Origin: Dendrophyllia cribrosa
Taxonomy: Eukaryota > Cnidaria > Anthozoa > Scleractinia > Dendrophylliidae
Assembly: GCA_024195265.1 (NCBI GenBank)
Contig: JAJLRJ010000001.1
Location: 2,828,410-2,892,409, forward strand
DNA: 64,000 nucleotides
Direction: 5' to 3'
Below, one piece after another: positions 37,241 through 49,733 of this stretch (positions are counted from its first letter, which is position 1; each line of letters opens with the position of its first letter). Both the position numbers and the translations under genes were made by a program. The notes beneath the pieces are model-generated. The model had not been told where the DNA came from. It saw only the letters and a list, made by a program, of their open reading frames with translations, and made no database searches.

Positions 37241-38407
37241 ATATAATCATTTTATAGGTTTTATTGCATGCGATAAACTGTAACATTTGTTAATGTACCA
37301 AATGATGAATCGAATAACTCTCAAAAGGAATCGAAAAAAAAAACTCGGAAAAAAAAACTAAATTCCTTGGAAGTTCATCTGTTGTATTTATAACCACGAG
37401 TGTTATGGATATTTTTGGTAGTTTTCCATAGCTTGCTAATTGCTTTAAAGCTTTAAATTTTTATGACATTGTTCAGTAGAAATGCGAGAAAAGGTCTATT
37501 GAGTTTCAATGTAGCAAATGTATCATTCACCGCAGATCTGCATGCATGGAAGTGAATATCAACAGTTCAAAACAAATTTTGTTGCCTTCATTTGTCGTTT
37601 TAGCTGAAAAAAAAAAGCAACAAATTGGTTGCTTTGCTTACAACCTGTGTTTTTAATTTTTGATCACCTTCAGTTGACCTGCGCATACAATTTCCATCAT
37701 AGTATCAATTTGAGGTGATGTAACATTTTTTTCAGGCCATAACGTGTTTTTTTTTTCAACTAACTTTAATATTTAGAAATATTTTCCCTTGGTCTTTCGG
37801 ATAAAATTACCCGGTCGGACGCGAATTTATCAAATAAATTATGCAACAAGCTTGTTTTTAACCAACTGGGAATACAAATATACGGCTCCTTATCAGTCAG
37901 AAAGTGTACACTTGCCAATTTTTCAACAGTATAATTCCCGCGGTTCTGGTGGTCAAATTGTTATGAGCCATAAAGAGCAGGTGGCAAGACAGTTTATGAT
38001 TAATGTCTAGCAACTTTGCGGTTTTCGAATAACGTTGCCCAACCACGAAGTGTTTAATATTTAAACTTGATCAAATAACGATTCCCACGAGCTCCTCGCT
38101 TCCAATAATGAGCCTTGTAAGCTAATAAATTTAAAAGCGAGTCCGGCCCATGCAATCTGTTAATTGTTTAGCCCCGCAGTGTTTAAGACACTTGCTCCCA
38201 TTGCTTTGCTTGCTTTCCTCTGTTTGTTCAAGCAGTGTGCCTTAATTGTGGTCTATTAAGTCCTGTTTTGAGGTTCTTAGCTTACAGAAGAAAACGCAAG
38301 AACAAAAAACAGATAGGACAACACATAGATGAGATAGGACAACACATTTTTAGAAGTGAAAAATGTAAATACACCCGTATACGTCAAGAGAGCTTGCAAT
38401 CATAATG
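37241..38407. other. Gene-free stretch
   Basis: No coding exon, RNA gene or clear repeat is recognised. Confidence 0.55.
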
Positions 38408-39744
38408 TGTCATTAGATAGCGCGGCACACCTTGAGAGCTGAAATTCAAATGATGCTGCACATAACGTGCTAAATATCATGATCGTTTTTCCTAGAACCA
38501 CGCTGATTATTATTTTCTGCTCATAAACTCGATGATTACCGGCGTAAGATGATAAGTAAAATCTTGAAAATAAATAAGGAAGTATTAAAAAAAAAATTGT
38601 TGCGTGTCCCCTCAAGGGCCTGAGCTAGGCCAAAAAACATGCCTAGTTTTATCACTATACAATTCCAGTATACATGAAGCATAAATGCTTGACATTAAAA
38701 TATAATTTTATTTAGATAAGGTCGGATTTTTATTAAGCTTTGGATTTTTTTGGTGGTATTTAGTATCTTGGTTTCTTTTGTTCCTGGTGTATTCCTGTAG
38801 CTCACGGACGGAATCGAATTGAGCACTCCGCAATTTAAACTTAAGCTAAATTTTGAATTCGGCGAAAGTTGAAGCACCCTCGCTATTGCTGGTATTAATT
38901 AAATTAGCAAAACTTGTAAATTAGGCTTAAGATCTCGCATAGAGATGAGAACATGGGAAAAAAACAATTTTCGACCGTTTCATTTGTTTACTATCGGTAA
39001 ACACAAAACAACTGCTACCACCATAAGACTCAAATTGAAATGTTGTCTCTTTTCAAGTAAACATTTTCTTCCATTATTTTCGATGATTTTTGGCTGATTA
39101 AGTGAAAACTTCTGAAGTTGTTTCGCGGTTTTACTACTGCGACGGTGAGGATTGGCGTACAACTAACTATTATTCAACATGGTGTCAAGATATCAAAAGT
39201 GAGTGGCCGGTGGCGGCTCGCTGCTGTACTGTTCGTCCCTTGACTGAGGTCTTCGTTTTTTACACGTTTCCCTAAATATAAAATTCCGTTCAGGGTTTGT
39301 AACGGGAGAATATTCAGAAGATGTCAAGTCAGTGGGGGATCTATGTCCACCCCCCCCCCCCCCCCTTATTTTGCAAAAATATAACATTGAAACCCCCACC
39401 CACCCACCCACCCCGTCCCTAGGATTCTATCGAGGAGTTGGTCAATAAGGGAACTAAATTTAAGGGTCGATATATTGGATCCGGAATTAATAAAACTGGG
39501 CCTGTTTTTAGACTACAGCTGTAGCTCAGGCCTTTGAGGGGACACGCAACAAATTTTTTTTTAATACTTCCTTATTTATTTACAAGATTTTACTTATCAT
39601 CTTACGCCGATAATCATCGAGTTCATGAGCAGAAAATAATAATCAACGTGTTTGTAAAAAAAACGTTCATGATATTTAGCACGTTCTGTGCAGTATCGTT
39701 TGGATTTCAGCACTCAAGGTGCAGTACCGCGCTATCTAATGACA
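38408..39744. mobile_element. Non-autonomous element with about 225-bp inverted ends
   Basis: The left end TGTCATTAGATAGCGCGG (38408) and right end ending CCGCGCTATCTAATGACA (39744) continue inward as inverted copies for about 225 bases to GGGACACGCAACA and a CTGAGCTAGGCC-like edge. The interior of about 880 bases holds no transposase. It does contain a C-run (39350-39366) with (CCCA)n. The two similar 70-80 aa frames at 38400-38615 (-) and 39534-39776 (+) are the two arms read outward and are not genes. Confidence 0.75.
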
Positions 39745-39791
39745 GGTTGAATGATTATTTGAGTGTCGGTGCTTGAAATTACAACATAAGC

Positions 39792-39813
39792 TATATATAT
39801 ATATATATATATA
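39792..39813. repeat. (TA)n microsatellite
   Basis: About eleven TA units. Confidence 0.9.
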
Positions 39814-40371
39814 CTTGTGTATTGGTACCTTCACATCCGTTTTACTAGAGGATTAACAGGTTTTTTTAAAAGCCTCCTATGCAGAACGTTGTTTTGAGAC
39901 TCTTTGTGCTTCTAAGACGCAGTGTTCTTCTAAAAGTTAGTGTACGCGGGTTTTTATATGGAGCATATCAGGACGATAATCAAAGATAAGGTGGATTCTA
40001 GATGAATTATCCACTTATTCTGTGAGAGCTGGCAACAGCCCTTCTTGGAATCTAGAAAGCAAACGGTGAATAAACAATTTATGTCACCAAATCCATTTGT
40101 TAGAGTATAACAAAATGTAAGAATCAGTGCCTTTTACAACTAGACAAAGATTAATTTACTTATATTTTTGAAGTAACATGGTCCAGCACTTTACGTTTTT
40201 TTTTTACCTTTTGCAGTGTTTCTGGTTACAAAAGCTATTTACATGCATAAAAGTAAAGTTTATTTGTAGAGCTTTTGTCAGTATTTTGATCAGTTGCGCT
40301 AGGCATTGGAGTCTTGCAAAAGCCTTCAGTCTATCAGTGTTTTCTTTATAAAGTTACGGCGCTTCCATCAC

Positions 40372-40556
40372 CCGGGGGGGTACTCCCCCAAAATACCTAT
40401 ACGGGTATGTGCCGCCCAACGGGGTCGTGATTTTGAGACTCCTGATCTCGAACGGAGTATCATTTTGAGTGCAAATTATTTCTAAAACGAGGTCCAAATT
40501 TGGAGACCCGGGCGGCACATACCCACCCAAAATATACCCGAGTACCCCCCACCCCG
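40372..40556. repeat. Short relative of the G-tract coral repeat
   Basis: Starts GGGGGGGTACTCCC and ends GAGTACCCCCCACCCCG. ACGGGTATGTGCCGCC is matched by GGCGGCACATACCC in inverted form. The same end motif flanks the copies at 23020 and 29170. Confidence 0.65.
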
Positions 40557-42250
40557 TTCCATCAACACCGAGTTTGTTTCGTAAAACATTCATCAGGCTA
40601 ACGTAAACATTTTACACATTGTGAACTGAAAGAACGTCAATCAGTTATTTGCTCAACATTAACATAGACGCGCTTTTCGGGTTGATAAACGCTCGTGAAC
40701 ACGCTTAATCCAAACCGTGATCATCCTGTAATCAATTCTAGCTGATCTTGTTAGCTCAAAGAAAGTGACAATAATCTCCATAATAACTCATTTATGAAGG
40801 GCATTATTTTCGTATGGCATTTGACCTCATTCACTGATTACTCTAAAGCCAAACAGGAAATTTCAAGGGAGACGTCAAACAAAGTTAAACAAGAAGCTCA
40901 AACTCTTTTGTCCTGATTTAATTTTAATTATGGTTCGCGAAAGCTAACCGGAAATAGTTGAATCGTAGCGTTGTAACTGTGTTAGAATGCACGCTAATTT
41001 TGCAACCTTATTTTCTATATCCACTAGATAAAAGTTTAAAGATAGATTCAAGCACACAGATTCTCTCTTTTTTTATATGATTTATTGATGATGTAGTGGT
41101 AAAGGGGCGTTGAAGAGGCATTACGTGTCCATTTTACTAAAGAGTTCTACGGTCAAGCTATCGATAATAACTTAAAATCGTATTAACATTTGAAACTATC
41201 AACCAATACTTAAGTGTCAGCTTATATATACTGAATTAATAAGGCTTTCGTGCAAATTTCTTAGGCGGTCACACAACAATTTAGAATTTTACTATACGAT
41301 TTACAAATGATGGACTTCACTTTCAGTTCAGATGGAATCAAATAGAAGTTGATATACGGAGAGAACCTTGCCAAAAAGAAACGAATTTTTAATGTCGTGC
41401 AAATAAACACTGCTTCAGTTCGTTTTCTTTTTTTACTTTGTTGATCTTTGAAACTTTTAGAACTTTGTTTGCACAAAAGTCTGTTGTTAAGAATTTAAAA
41501 CTTTGGCGGGTGGAAAATAATTTTCTCTAAATTCTCCCAAACATTTTATGCATGTCATGGGATGAAAAGGAAAACACCATCATCTTCAGGTGCTATAAAT
41601 TCGCAGCAGAAGTAAAGTTTTGAAACATTTGTATCCCGTAGACCCGCCTCTAGCAGTAAGGATAATTTCTAGTTTGAATTAAATCAGGTTGATTAGTTGA
41701 TATTACCCTAATTCTAGCTTGTTTCTCTGCTCAGCTTTTACTGAGTCAGTCAAAAGACAATTTTTTTCCCACAAACGTCGTCTTCCGTTAAATGAAATAA
41801 ATATTAAACGATTTTCAAAACTTCTTTTTTTCTTCTTCATCTATTGGAGATAAAAATGTCAAACAAACTCGACCACTGTGAACTCAAAACAAGTTTCAAA
41901 ATCACTGACCCATCTAAGTCGAAAGTCGCGTTGAGGGGGGTATATCATGGTCTTGACAGTAATTCGGTTATTTTACCACAGAAGTGGACAGTCCTTAAGC
42001 CCAGCTGTCCGCTGGTGTCTGTATGAAAACTGCCTCGTCAGACACATAGCAAGCACGAAGGTGCCAAAAACCCAAGGCTAATGTCTGATGCCTTTTGATG
42101 CTAATCAGTATAATCCCCCCATCTAGACGTGTTAATTTCTCTTCATTTCTCTGTTAATTAACTTTTGTTTGCTTGGGATCTTACGCGTTGGTAGCGAGCT
42201 AAATTTGAACTGACAGTGTGCTTCCACCCACGTGAGCTAACGAGTTGAAA
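40557..42250. other. Gene-free stretch
   Basis: AT-rich; no supported coding exon or RNA gene. Confidence 0.55.
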
Positions 42251-42407
42251 TCTGTTTTCTTACTTAATCCTGTCATTATAAACAGCGGCCATAAATAAAA
42301 TTAATGAAAACTAAAGATCATTTGAAAATCTGTTTTCTTATTTAATCCTTTCATTATAAATAGCGGCCATAAATAGAATTAATGAAAACTAAAGATCATT
42401 TGAAAAA
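42251..42407. repeat. 78-bp tandem duplication
   Basis: TCTGTTTTCTTACTTAATCC at 42251 recurs at 42329 with a few substitutions. The unit includes CAGCGGCCATAAAT and ACTAAAGATCATTTGAAAA. Confidence 0.85.
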
Positions 42408-42834
42408 TCGTGATCAACACTGAAATCAAACAATACCAATGGAAAGTACACCAGAGAGCTTTCATTGAATGGTCACACTTTTGGTCGATCCACAGACTTC
42501 AAAGTTAAAACCAACATGTCACTACAGCCTTTTATCTCATGCCGTGAGAATACAGCCAATTAGAAGGAAAGCCGTTGCATATTCTGCGGTATGCTACGGG
42601 TTGTATTTAACGGTAGTATGAACTTTCTTGGTGTCGTAAACTGAACTAGCTAGTGATCTGAACTATAGATACGCAAGTGGGCTATAGTAAAGAAATCTTT
42701 GTATCTTCCTCGGTAATCTTCGGAAGTCTTCGGTAATCTTCGGAACATTTACAAAATGACCGAAAACAGCAAAAAATATATTCGGTGAATTGAAGGGAGT
42801 CTTCGGGAAACTTCATTTGTTACGAAAGGCTAGG

Positions 42835-42965
42835 AATAAACTGCAAGGGCTGATCTGACTGGGTTTGGTATGGGCGCTTATTCGAGGCTAGGCGCTTATT
42901 AATTTTTGGTCTTTTAAGGGTGGGCGCTTATTCGAAGGTGGGCGCTTATTCGAATAAATACGGTA
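42835..42965. repeat. Repeat cluster with GGGCGCTTATTCGA units
   Basis: Four GGCGCTTATT words occur in direct orientation, ending AATAAATACGGTA. Just before them (42838-42862) is a piece of the dispersed repeat seen at 16750. It is probably a MITE fragment. Confidence 0.5.
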
Positions 42966-43639
42966 AGTTGTCAGTCACGTGTATTCACTTATTTGATAGA
43001 AATTTGTTTGGAAGAAATGTCTGTCGAAATGTCATGTTTACAAAAGAACAGCTCTCTGAATATCATTAAGGTAATTCATTCTTATTTGATATTTTTCCAT
43101 GACAGCTTACTGCAATAACATGTTGATCTAGATCTATCATGGATGCAAATCCAGGAAGTTGTTCTAAATATATACCTAGGGTTGAAGTGCAGGATTGTCA
43201 TTGGAATATTTTTAATTCGATAAACTTTCTCACCTGGTTAACGCGGAGACTGACAGTAAAACGAAAATGGGCTGAGATAGCAAATTAACACGGGTGTAAG
43301 ATAAAATATTTCCGTTTATCAATCCTTCAAGCGTCTTCTGGGTCCTTTGTCGGTTTGACTACCAAACAAACTCTAAGTTTTATAAACTACCATATACACA
43401 AAAAACTATTAAGTTTGAGAGCCGAAAAAAATGCTCCCGCCAGCTGCAGTTTTAAAGTCTTTTTGAAATATATGTAAAATGTTACGGAAGTCCATCTTCA
43501 AATCGCGAATTTCAGCTCCCCGCAAATTAGATTGGAAAACGAAGCTGATGGTTAATTTAAGAATAAAGATATTGCTGCAGAATAAACCTCCGATTTCTCA
43601 GTGATAACTTTCCTTGTGTCTAGAACAATGTATTATTTA

Positions 43640-43990
43640 ATATTGTATTATAGAGTAACCGTTTTTCATGAAACAGTAAACCACGATTATGTTGGTTATG
43701 CCGAAATATTAGACGGATTTAATTATAGAATATATTTTTTTATATTACGTCTGTGCGTCCTCCCTCGAATTTCACTGATGCAACTCACTTGCTTGAATGG
43801 CTCATACTACAGTATAGCAGTAGTACCCAGATGGCACAAGATCGCCGTTTAGATGGAATATTTTCTGATAAAGTCGAGGTTTTAATACTCGGCAAAATTA
43901 GTTGAACGCGGAATGCCATGGTGTGAAGAGTTGCAAACTCGATGAAAGGATCATGAAACCGTGAAAGTTGCAAAAGCGCTGGTTTTTTTT
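43640..43990 (-). pseudogene. Decayed GPCR fragment, inverted relative to the intact receptor downstream
   Basis: The minus-strand frame near 43785-43973 reads FHDPFIEFATLHTMAF and later PSKRRSCAIWVLLL. This mirrors helices 3-4 of the receptor at 44582-45613. Further along the minus strand (about 43730-43645) nucleotide matches continue through the helix 5 region (CATAATCGTGGTTTACTGTT). Frames are shifted, the NRF-type motif is lost and both ends are absent. It is a non-functional partial duplicate about 600 bases upstream of the working gene and in opposite orientation. Confidence 0.75.
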
Positions 43991-44581
43991 CGTTTTTTTT
44001 TTTTTTGAAAACAAATGTAAATTTTCTAGTCCCGGGAATTGATACGACTTCCCCTCGCTTTATGTCAGTCAGTTAGCACCTGTTCCTGAATAGCCATTTG
44101 ACTTGGGACTTTGAAAAGCTGCAATAAAATTACAAAGTGTTTTATTGCCGCATTAAAAAAAAGCACCTTTGCACACTGCTATTTTTATCCTTTTAAATTT
44201 CTTATTTCATTCATTCTTGACTTATTAAATCGACCGAATTCCCTACAAAGTCAATTTTTTTTCCTCTTTTTCCGAATTTAAATAAACCACCCGCGATCGA
44301 CAAAAGATAAATAATGGCTCCACCAATGGGAAAAAAAGAGTTCAAGCAATTAACTGAACGCCAATGTTAGTTTATTTCATTGCTAGCTTGTCATTGTGTA
44401 GGAGTTAATTCTGAAATGACCGCAAAACTATCCTGCAAAAAGGACAAGATAACGTTGTGATAACAAACATTTTCACGCAAGGCTGTCAAAAACCTTTCAA
44501 CCGTGTTTAGCATCCCTTTGAGCACATACGTCTTTCACAAGTTGTTCTCTCTTACTCGGTGAAATCAGTGAACTAAGCAAC

Positions 44582-45613
44582 ATGAGCAACGAAAGTCCCG
44601 CGGAAGCGGACAATTTTTCCGGAACACTTTCATTAGTGGGAAACATTGTTGCTATTATTGGCAATATTTTGGTATGTTTAACGATTTACAGGAGCCCTCG
44701 CCTAAGAACTCCTACAAATGTTTTTATCGCCGCTATGGCCATCATTGGGATTTTATTCGCCGTATTCGTTGGACCTGCCATAACGGTGTCACTGTTTGCA
44801 GGAAGAACGTGGGTCTTTGGACAGCACTTTTGCAACTTTCACGGTTTCATGACCCTTTTCATCGAGTTTGCAACTCTTCACACCATCGCACTGACCGCGT
44901 TCAACAGATTTTGCCGAATTTTAAAACTTGGACTTTATCAGAAGATATTTCCATCAAAAAGGAGATCCTGTTCCATCTTGGTACTAGTATGGGCTATTCA
45001 AGTTGTATTTATATTGGCGTGCTCTCTGCCATCGTTTGCAAAGTTCGAATTTAGCTCCCAGCAAGTAAGCTGCATCCTTAAATTCGAGGGAAGACGCGCC
45101 GATGTTATATATTCCATCATTAAATCCATCTTTTATTTTGGCATTACCAGCATAATCGTGGTTTACTGTTACACGAAAGTTTTTCTCAGCATTCGAAATC
45201 ACACTCGCAAAGTTTCGTGCACGCTTCGATCGAGCGAAAATGTAAACGTGGAAGAGGTCAGAATAACTCGAACTGTTTTCGGAGTGGTGTTGTTCTTTTT
45301 GGTCTGTTGGATCCCGGAGTACATAATTTCCATATTAATTCGTGTCCGTCCTGAACACCTGCATCGTTTCGCCCATCGCGTTGTCGTATTTTTTCTTTTC
45401 CTGAGTTGCTCTATTAATCCTTGGGTTTACGTGGCGACAAACCGAGAATTTCGAATCCAGTTCAAGAGTTTGTTAATGTGCAAAGCCGGGCAGCCACAAG
45501 TTGTTGAGCCTCCAAAAAAGTCATCTAATATAGAGTTAGGTGTTGTATTGGGAGCTCCAGCATTCACAGTTTACAGAGAAACAGATTCTTCCTTGATAAA
45601 AGAGATTTTATAA
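44582..45613 (+). CDS. Class A GPCR, melatonin-receptor-like, single exon, 343 aa
   Basis: A complete seven-helix receptor. Helix 1 has IGNILV, helix 2 a shortened AAMAIIG core without the usual D, and helix 3 ends with FNRFCR where most class A receptors have DRY; the N-R-F/Y form is typical of melatonin receptors. Helix 6 has CWIPEY in place of CWxP, and helix 7 SINPWVY. The Cys before helix 3 (QHFCNF) and one in loop 2 (VSCIL) could form the standard disulphide. Two N-glycosylation sites (N3, N11) are in the N-terminus. The missing helix-2 aspartate, normally the sodium site, is notable. The ligand is not predictable: cnidarians have many melatonin-receptor-like proteins, mostly orphan. 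Its last 28 codons are part of an 85-bp tandem duplication. Confidence 0.9.
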   Translation: MSNESPAEADNFSGTLSLVGNIVAIIGNILVCLTIYRSPRLRTPTNVFIAAMAIIGILFAVFVGPAITVSLFAGRTWVFGQHFCNFHGFMTLFIEFATLHTIALTAFNRFCRILKLGLYQKIFPSKRRSCSILVLVWAIQVVFILACSLPSFAKFEFSSQQVSCILKFEGRRADVIYSIIKSIFYFGITSIIVVYCYTKVFLSIRNHTRKVSCTLRSSENVNVEEVRITRTVFGVVLFFLVCWIPEYIISILIRVRPEHLHRFAHRVVVFFLFLSCSINPWVYVATNREFRIQFKSLLMCKAGQPQVVEPPKKSSNIELGVVLGAPAFTVYRETDSSLIKEIL

Positions 45614-45695
45614 TATAGAGTTAGGTGTTGTATTGGGAGCTCCAGCATTCACAGTTTACAGAGAAACTGATTCTTCCTTGATAAAAGAGATTTTA
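45526..45695 (+). repeat. 85-bp tandem duplication across the GPCR stop codon
   Basis: The block starting TAATATAGAGTTAGGTGTTG at 45526 repeats at 45611 with a single substitution. The first copy encodes the receptor tail and stop; the second lies in the 3' UTR. Confidence 0.95.
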
Positions 45696-48600
45696 TAATA
45701 GCCGGGTGCCACACAAGAAAAACCAAAGATAGCTATACAGTTATATACAGCGGATATGCCTATTATATTCACAGATGTAAAGATACTACTGACCCGTCTA
45801 TATTTGCGCATGGCTGACCGTAAAATATTTAAACAAAAAATTTTCAAACTGAATAACAGAACTTCGTCGTTGTTAAATGCAAAAAGAAGAAAATGTAAAC
45901 AGGTCATCTACATCATGTTCCAGTAGTCCACTTTAAGAGAGTTTTTTTCTTCCGAGTTTTCAGTAAACTTTCTCGTGTAACTTTCGCTGAAGATTCAGCT
46001 GCTTTTCTTATAACAGCAGGTTGCCTTATTGTTTTGCCTAGCTAGGTGACCGCAAGTCGAGCTCGCTGTTATGTCTTGTTTACCGCAAGTCGGGAATTGA
46101 CCGGTAATTTGTGGCAACGGTCTTTTAAAATCGATTACTATGTAAATGGAGAACTCGGTACGTGCAGTTTAGCCAATACGTGGCCAAATTTTAAATTATT
46201 AAACAAGTTATATGTAGAGTTCTACCTCCTCTTGTGTCTGTAGAACTTACGTTAAACAATTTTAAACTCTGTCAGTACTCCTATTTACTAATGGTCCCAT
46301 ACTCTTGAAAGCACTGCTTATTTCAGTCTAGCAAAGCAGCTTTTAAATTGATGTAGCCGACGCCAAGCGCGGGAAAACGCGTAAAGGCAAATCACGATGT
46401 ATTTTTGGTTGTACTAACTTCATATTGAGTGAGAAAGTGGCGCGAGAATTGAAAACACTGAATTCATCTGTGAATTGAAAACTGCTCGATTATACAAAGC
46501 TAAAGACACGAGCTGCATGCCCAGGATGATGGAGTGTCGAACAGAATGAAACAAGCTCAACTAGAACATTAAAGTGCGCTCGCCTTATTAGTTATTCTTA
46601 CTTATAGAAACACAAATACATTTTTTCACTCTCTGTAATATTTTAAGATATTGGCAAATAAATGAAATAAATTAACTGAAACACGCTTCACTCACTCGGT
46701 ACCGAGAGCTACTATAGCGGTACATGGGGCTTCCATGTCCACTGCTCAAGACCGCACCATCAGGACTTCGCCCATATTACGAGACACCATATTACCATAT
46801 TATCAGATACTGTTTTTAGAATTATTTTTTCAATTCTCAATGAACATACACGTCACTTTCAGTATCCGCGGGGGAGGGGTCCGAAGATGGAAAGAGGGGC
46901 GTGGTCCCTGGCCCATGTTTGATGGGGAGACAGGAAGGGCGGGGGGTTAGGGTCCTCTGGGCCTAATTCCCCTGGATCCGCCACTGACTTTTATACGGGA
47001 TTTAACCCTGGAATTTTTAAGACAAATAATATCGTCACGTTTCTAAGCACTACAAAATATGCTATCTTAAAAGGTTTTGGCTTTATTACGAGAAAACTAT
47101 TTGTGTAGAATGACTAAAAGCTGAAACTAAAAACCTCTGAAGAAGAGGCCACTAAAAGAGGGCGACTTGTGAAAATTACAACTGTGATTTTCTTTAAGTA
47201 AAAAAAGTTTTTGAAATGAATGGAAAAACCATAATAAAACGCAAAATGAATGCCAAGTGACACAACTTTCAAAAAGACATTACAATAGCAACGTACAGAA
47301 ATTTGCATACATCTATTGAGGCACACATATGCATTACGCTTTATTTTTAACATTTCCAATGCCTTCCTTTGTCGTTCCTCTGACCAAAGGTATCATGGCT
47401 CTGGGGACGAGAACTGGCAGCGCGATTGAGCTAACACAGGGTTGTGCGTTAATTTTGATTCCTACTTCTTCCAAGTTTGAAAAGGATTTCGCATTGGGTA
47501 TACGTATCATTGATGCTATGCCTGGTATTCGCAGGTAGTATTGATTTGCGCAATTTACTTGACGCCAATCAGCCACTTAAGAACTTATTTTCAACCATTA
47601 AACTCCAGAGGTTAAGGTGGTTCTGCATCGGTTTGGAGAATATGTTTCCATTTTATTTTCTCCGAGTTAGGAGTTTTTTCACTGGTTTTGCGCATCCGGC
47701 TTATATTAATCACCGCTACAACGTTATGTGAACGTAAATGTATAGTGCGGAAGCACTAGAATTAAGATTGACGACCGAGCTATTTTTCAATTTGAGCAAT
47801 TCACAAAAATAGTATTACGCGACCGTCTGCACAGTACATTTAGACTGTACAAAAGTTCACAAAAACAACCTTTTCTCGGTCTAGAATAACTAGTTTGACT
47901 AATTTCCGAATAAAATACACCTGTTGCGTATCAAAAATTGCCCGAGAAACTGATTTGGAAATCAAAATTGCAAAAAATACACAAACATATGGCATAAGGC
48001 GACGCGAGTGAAGATAGAACTAGAAAATCCAAGTCTTGTTTTGTTTACATAAAATCGCTTAACCTATGTAATGAATGAACAAACACATAAAAATGGACAA
48101 CACAATCTTCTTTCAAAAACTTTTATTCAAATCCCCATAAGTTTATGTTTAAAAGCAAAACGCGTACCATTTATAGCGCTTCGAGGCCGAGCTGTCTTCG
48201 ATGAAATTCAAGAAATCAATAGAACTGAATTTAAGCACTTTTTACAAACAATTTTCCAAAACTAACGAGAACACAAAGAAAACGTCAATCACAGATTGAT
48301 ATCAACATAAATTCAGCAGCATTTTCGATCGCGGTCCTTAATTATGCATACGCTCCATTGTAAAAGAGAACAATTGCCATGCATGTTCAGGCTTTTGTGG
48401 ACATGTTACTCCTCACTTGTTTTAGCAGGTATTTCTGAGCATGTGTCTTTTCATTACCAAAGTTAAGACAAATTTTAATATGTTTGCAGAAATGTCCAGT
48501 GGAAGAATTCTTAGTATGCGGGAAAGCCGTTTGAACGTAGTCCGTTAAAAACAATTTCAAACAACTTGAACGCTCCTCTTGCTTTTCAATTCAAAGCCGC

Positions 48601-48738
48601 GAAATTTTAGAGGTAAACTTAATAATAGAAATTAATTATAAATAATAATTTCTATTTTTTTAAAATAAAGGCGGGACTCCACCTAAATGCCATTTTCCCG
48701 CCACTTAACATAGCTTTAATGGAAATATCACGTTCACG
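45696..48738. other. Gene-free stretch
   Basis: No exon or RNA gene is supported. There is a fragment of a common repeat ending CCCTGGATCCGCCACTGAC near 46970-46987 and an AT hairpin (AATAGAAATTA...AATTTCTATT) near 48624-48657. Confidence 0.55.
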
Positions 48739-49284
48739 TTTTAAAGTGCCACTACGACAAAAATGTTTGCATTTATTTTCGCTTTTTTAACGCAAATGTA
48801 TCTAATAGGTTTAGACAAATGTGAATTGCTATAAATTAGATTGATATATTCTTACACAGCCCAGAAATAGCTGGCCGAAAACCCACGAAAATCACGTAAC
48901 ATCCGTCCCGACCGCCATTACTCCGTTCATAAATCCTAGCCCACGTTCTACTGGTTTGCGATCTGGTACAAGTGACTTGATTTGTGACGTCAATGACTCA
49001 ACGCGGTTCCCTCCGGGTCACAGACAACAAAGTGAAAAGGCACGTGTTGAGTTATTGACGTCACAAAATCTTTAGGCCAACTCGATCTAACTCTCAGGGT
49101 TCGGTCCCGGTCATTTTTTAATCGAGTAATGGCGGCAAGCCGAATTCGAAATGTAAAGTTAAAATAATGGCACTACCCGTACGAGTTTTGACTTTAAACT
49201 TCGCAATTTAAGTAACGAGTACTTATATTTTCAAAATATGAAGAGAACAGAAAATGTATATTTTAATCATAGTGGCATTTTAAA
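48739..49284. mobile_element. Possible MITE next to the viral element
   Basis: Imperfect inverted ends: GTTTTAAAGTGCCACTACG (48739) versus CATAGTGGCATTTTAAAC (to 49284). Inside, TTGTGACGTCAATGACTCAAC (48982-49002) and its inverted copy at 49045-49065 form a second palindrome with TGACGTCA cores. There is no ORF. Confidence 0.45.
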
Positions 49285-49427
49285 CAATCCAAAAACTCTA
49301 TACTCATCTCATGGATAGGATAGAAGGATAGGATAGACTGGGTTTTATTAAGTCACTTTGCAGAATAAACTGACTGAGGAGTTTTGTAAAATTTTGGGTG
49401 ATTTGGGGTACGTTTGGGAGGAAATAG

Positions 49428-49552
49428 AGTAGTTGGTGGAGCGCTTCTCAAATACCATTTTTTGAGCCGATTTCCAATTTGTCCTCACTTCGTTCGGAAA
49501 AATTGGAAATCGGCTCAAAAAATTGTATTTGAGAAGCGCTCCACCAACTACT
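49428..49552. repeat. 53-bp near-perfect inverted repeat, probable left end of the viral element
   Basis: The left arm (49428-49480, starting AGTAGTTGGTGGAGCGCTTC) and right arm (49500-49552) are reverse complements with one mismatch and a 19-base loop. The outer bases are 5'-AG and CT-3', as usual for Polinton ends. The first viral gene starts 180 bases further on. The matching right end of the element would be beyond 64000, so the role as a terminus is inferred. Confidence 0.6.
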
Positions 49553-49733
49553 TGAGATGTCCCTCCCTCATCTTCTGTGAGCGGGGAGTCAGTGGAGCGA
49601 AAGATTTTGTTTTGGCTGCCAATTTTTCGACCAACCGTAAGAGGGAGTCAAATGCGTTTTCCCCGAGCCCACCCGCAACGCCAAGCGAGGCATCACCAAT
49701 TGAAGAAACCACATTACCCATATAAACGTGACA

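Noticed and set aside
38400..39776. Two similar small proteins, one per strand
   Set aside because: They are the two arms of an inverted-repeat element read outward.
49414..49725. Plus-strand frame of 103 codons and a second at 49577-49792 before the zinc-finger gene
   Set aside because: The first runs through the terminal palindrome, and neither has coding composition, a promoter motif or a domain.
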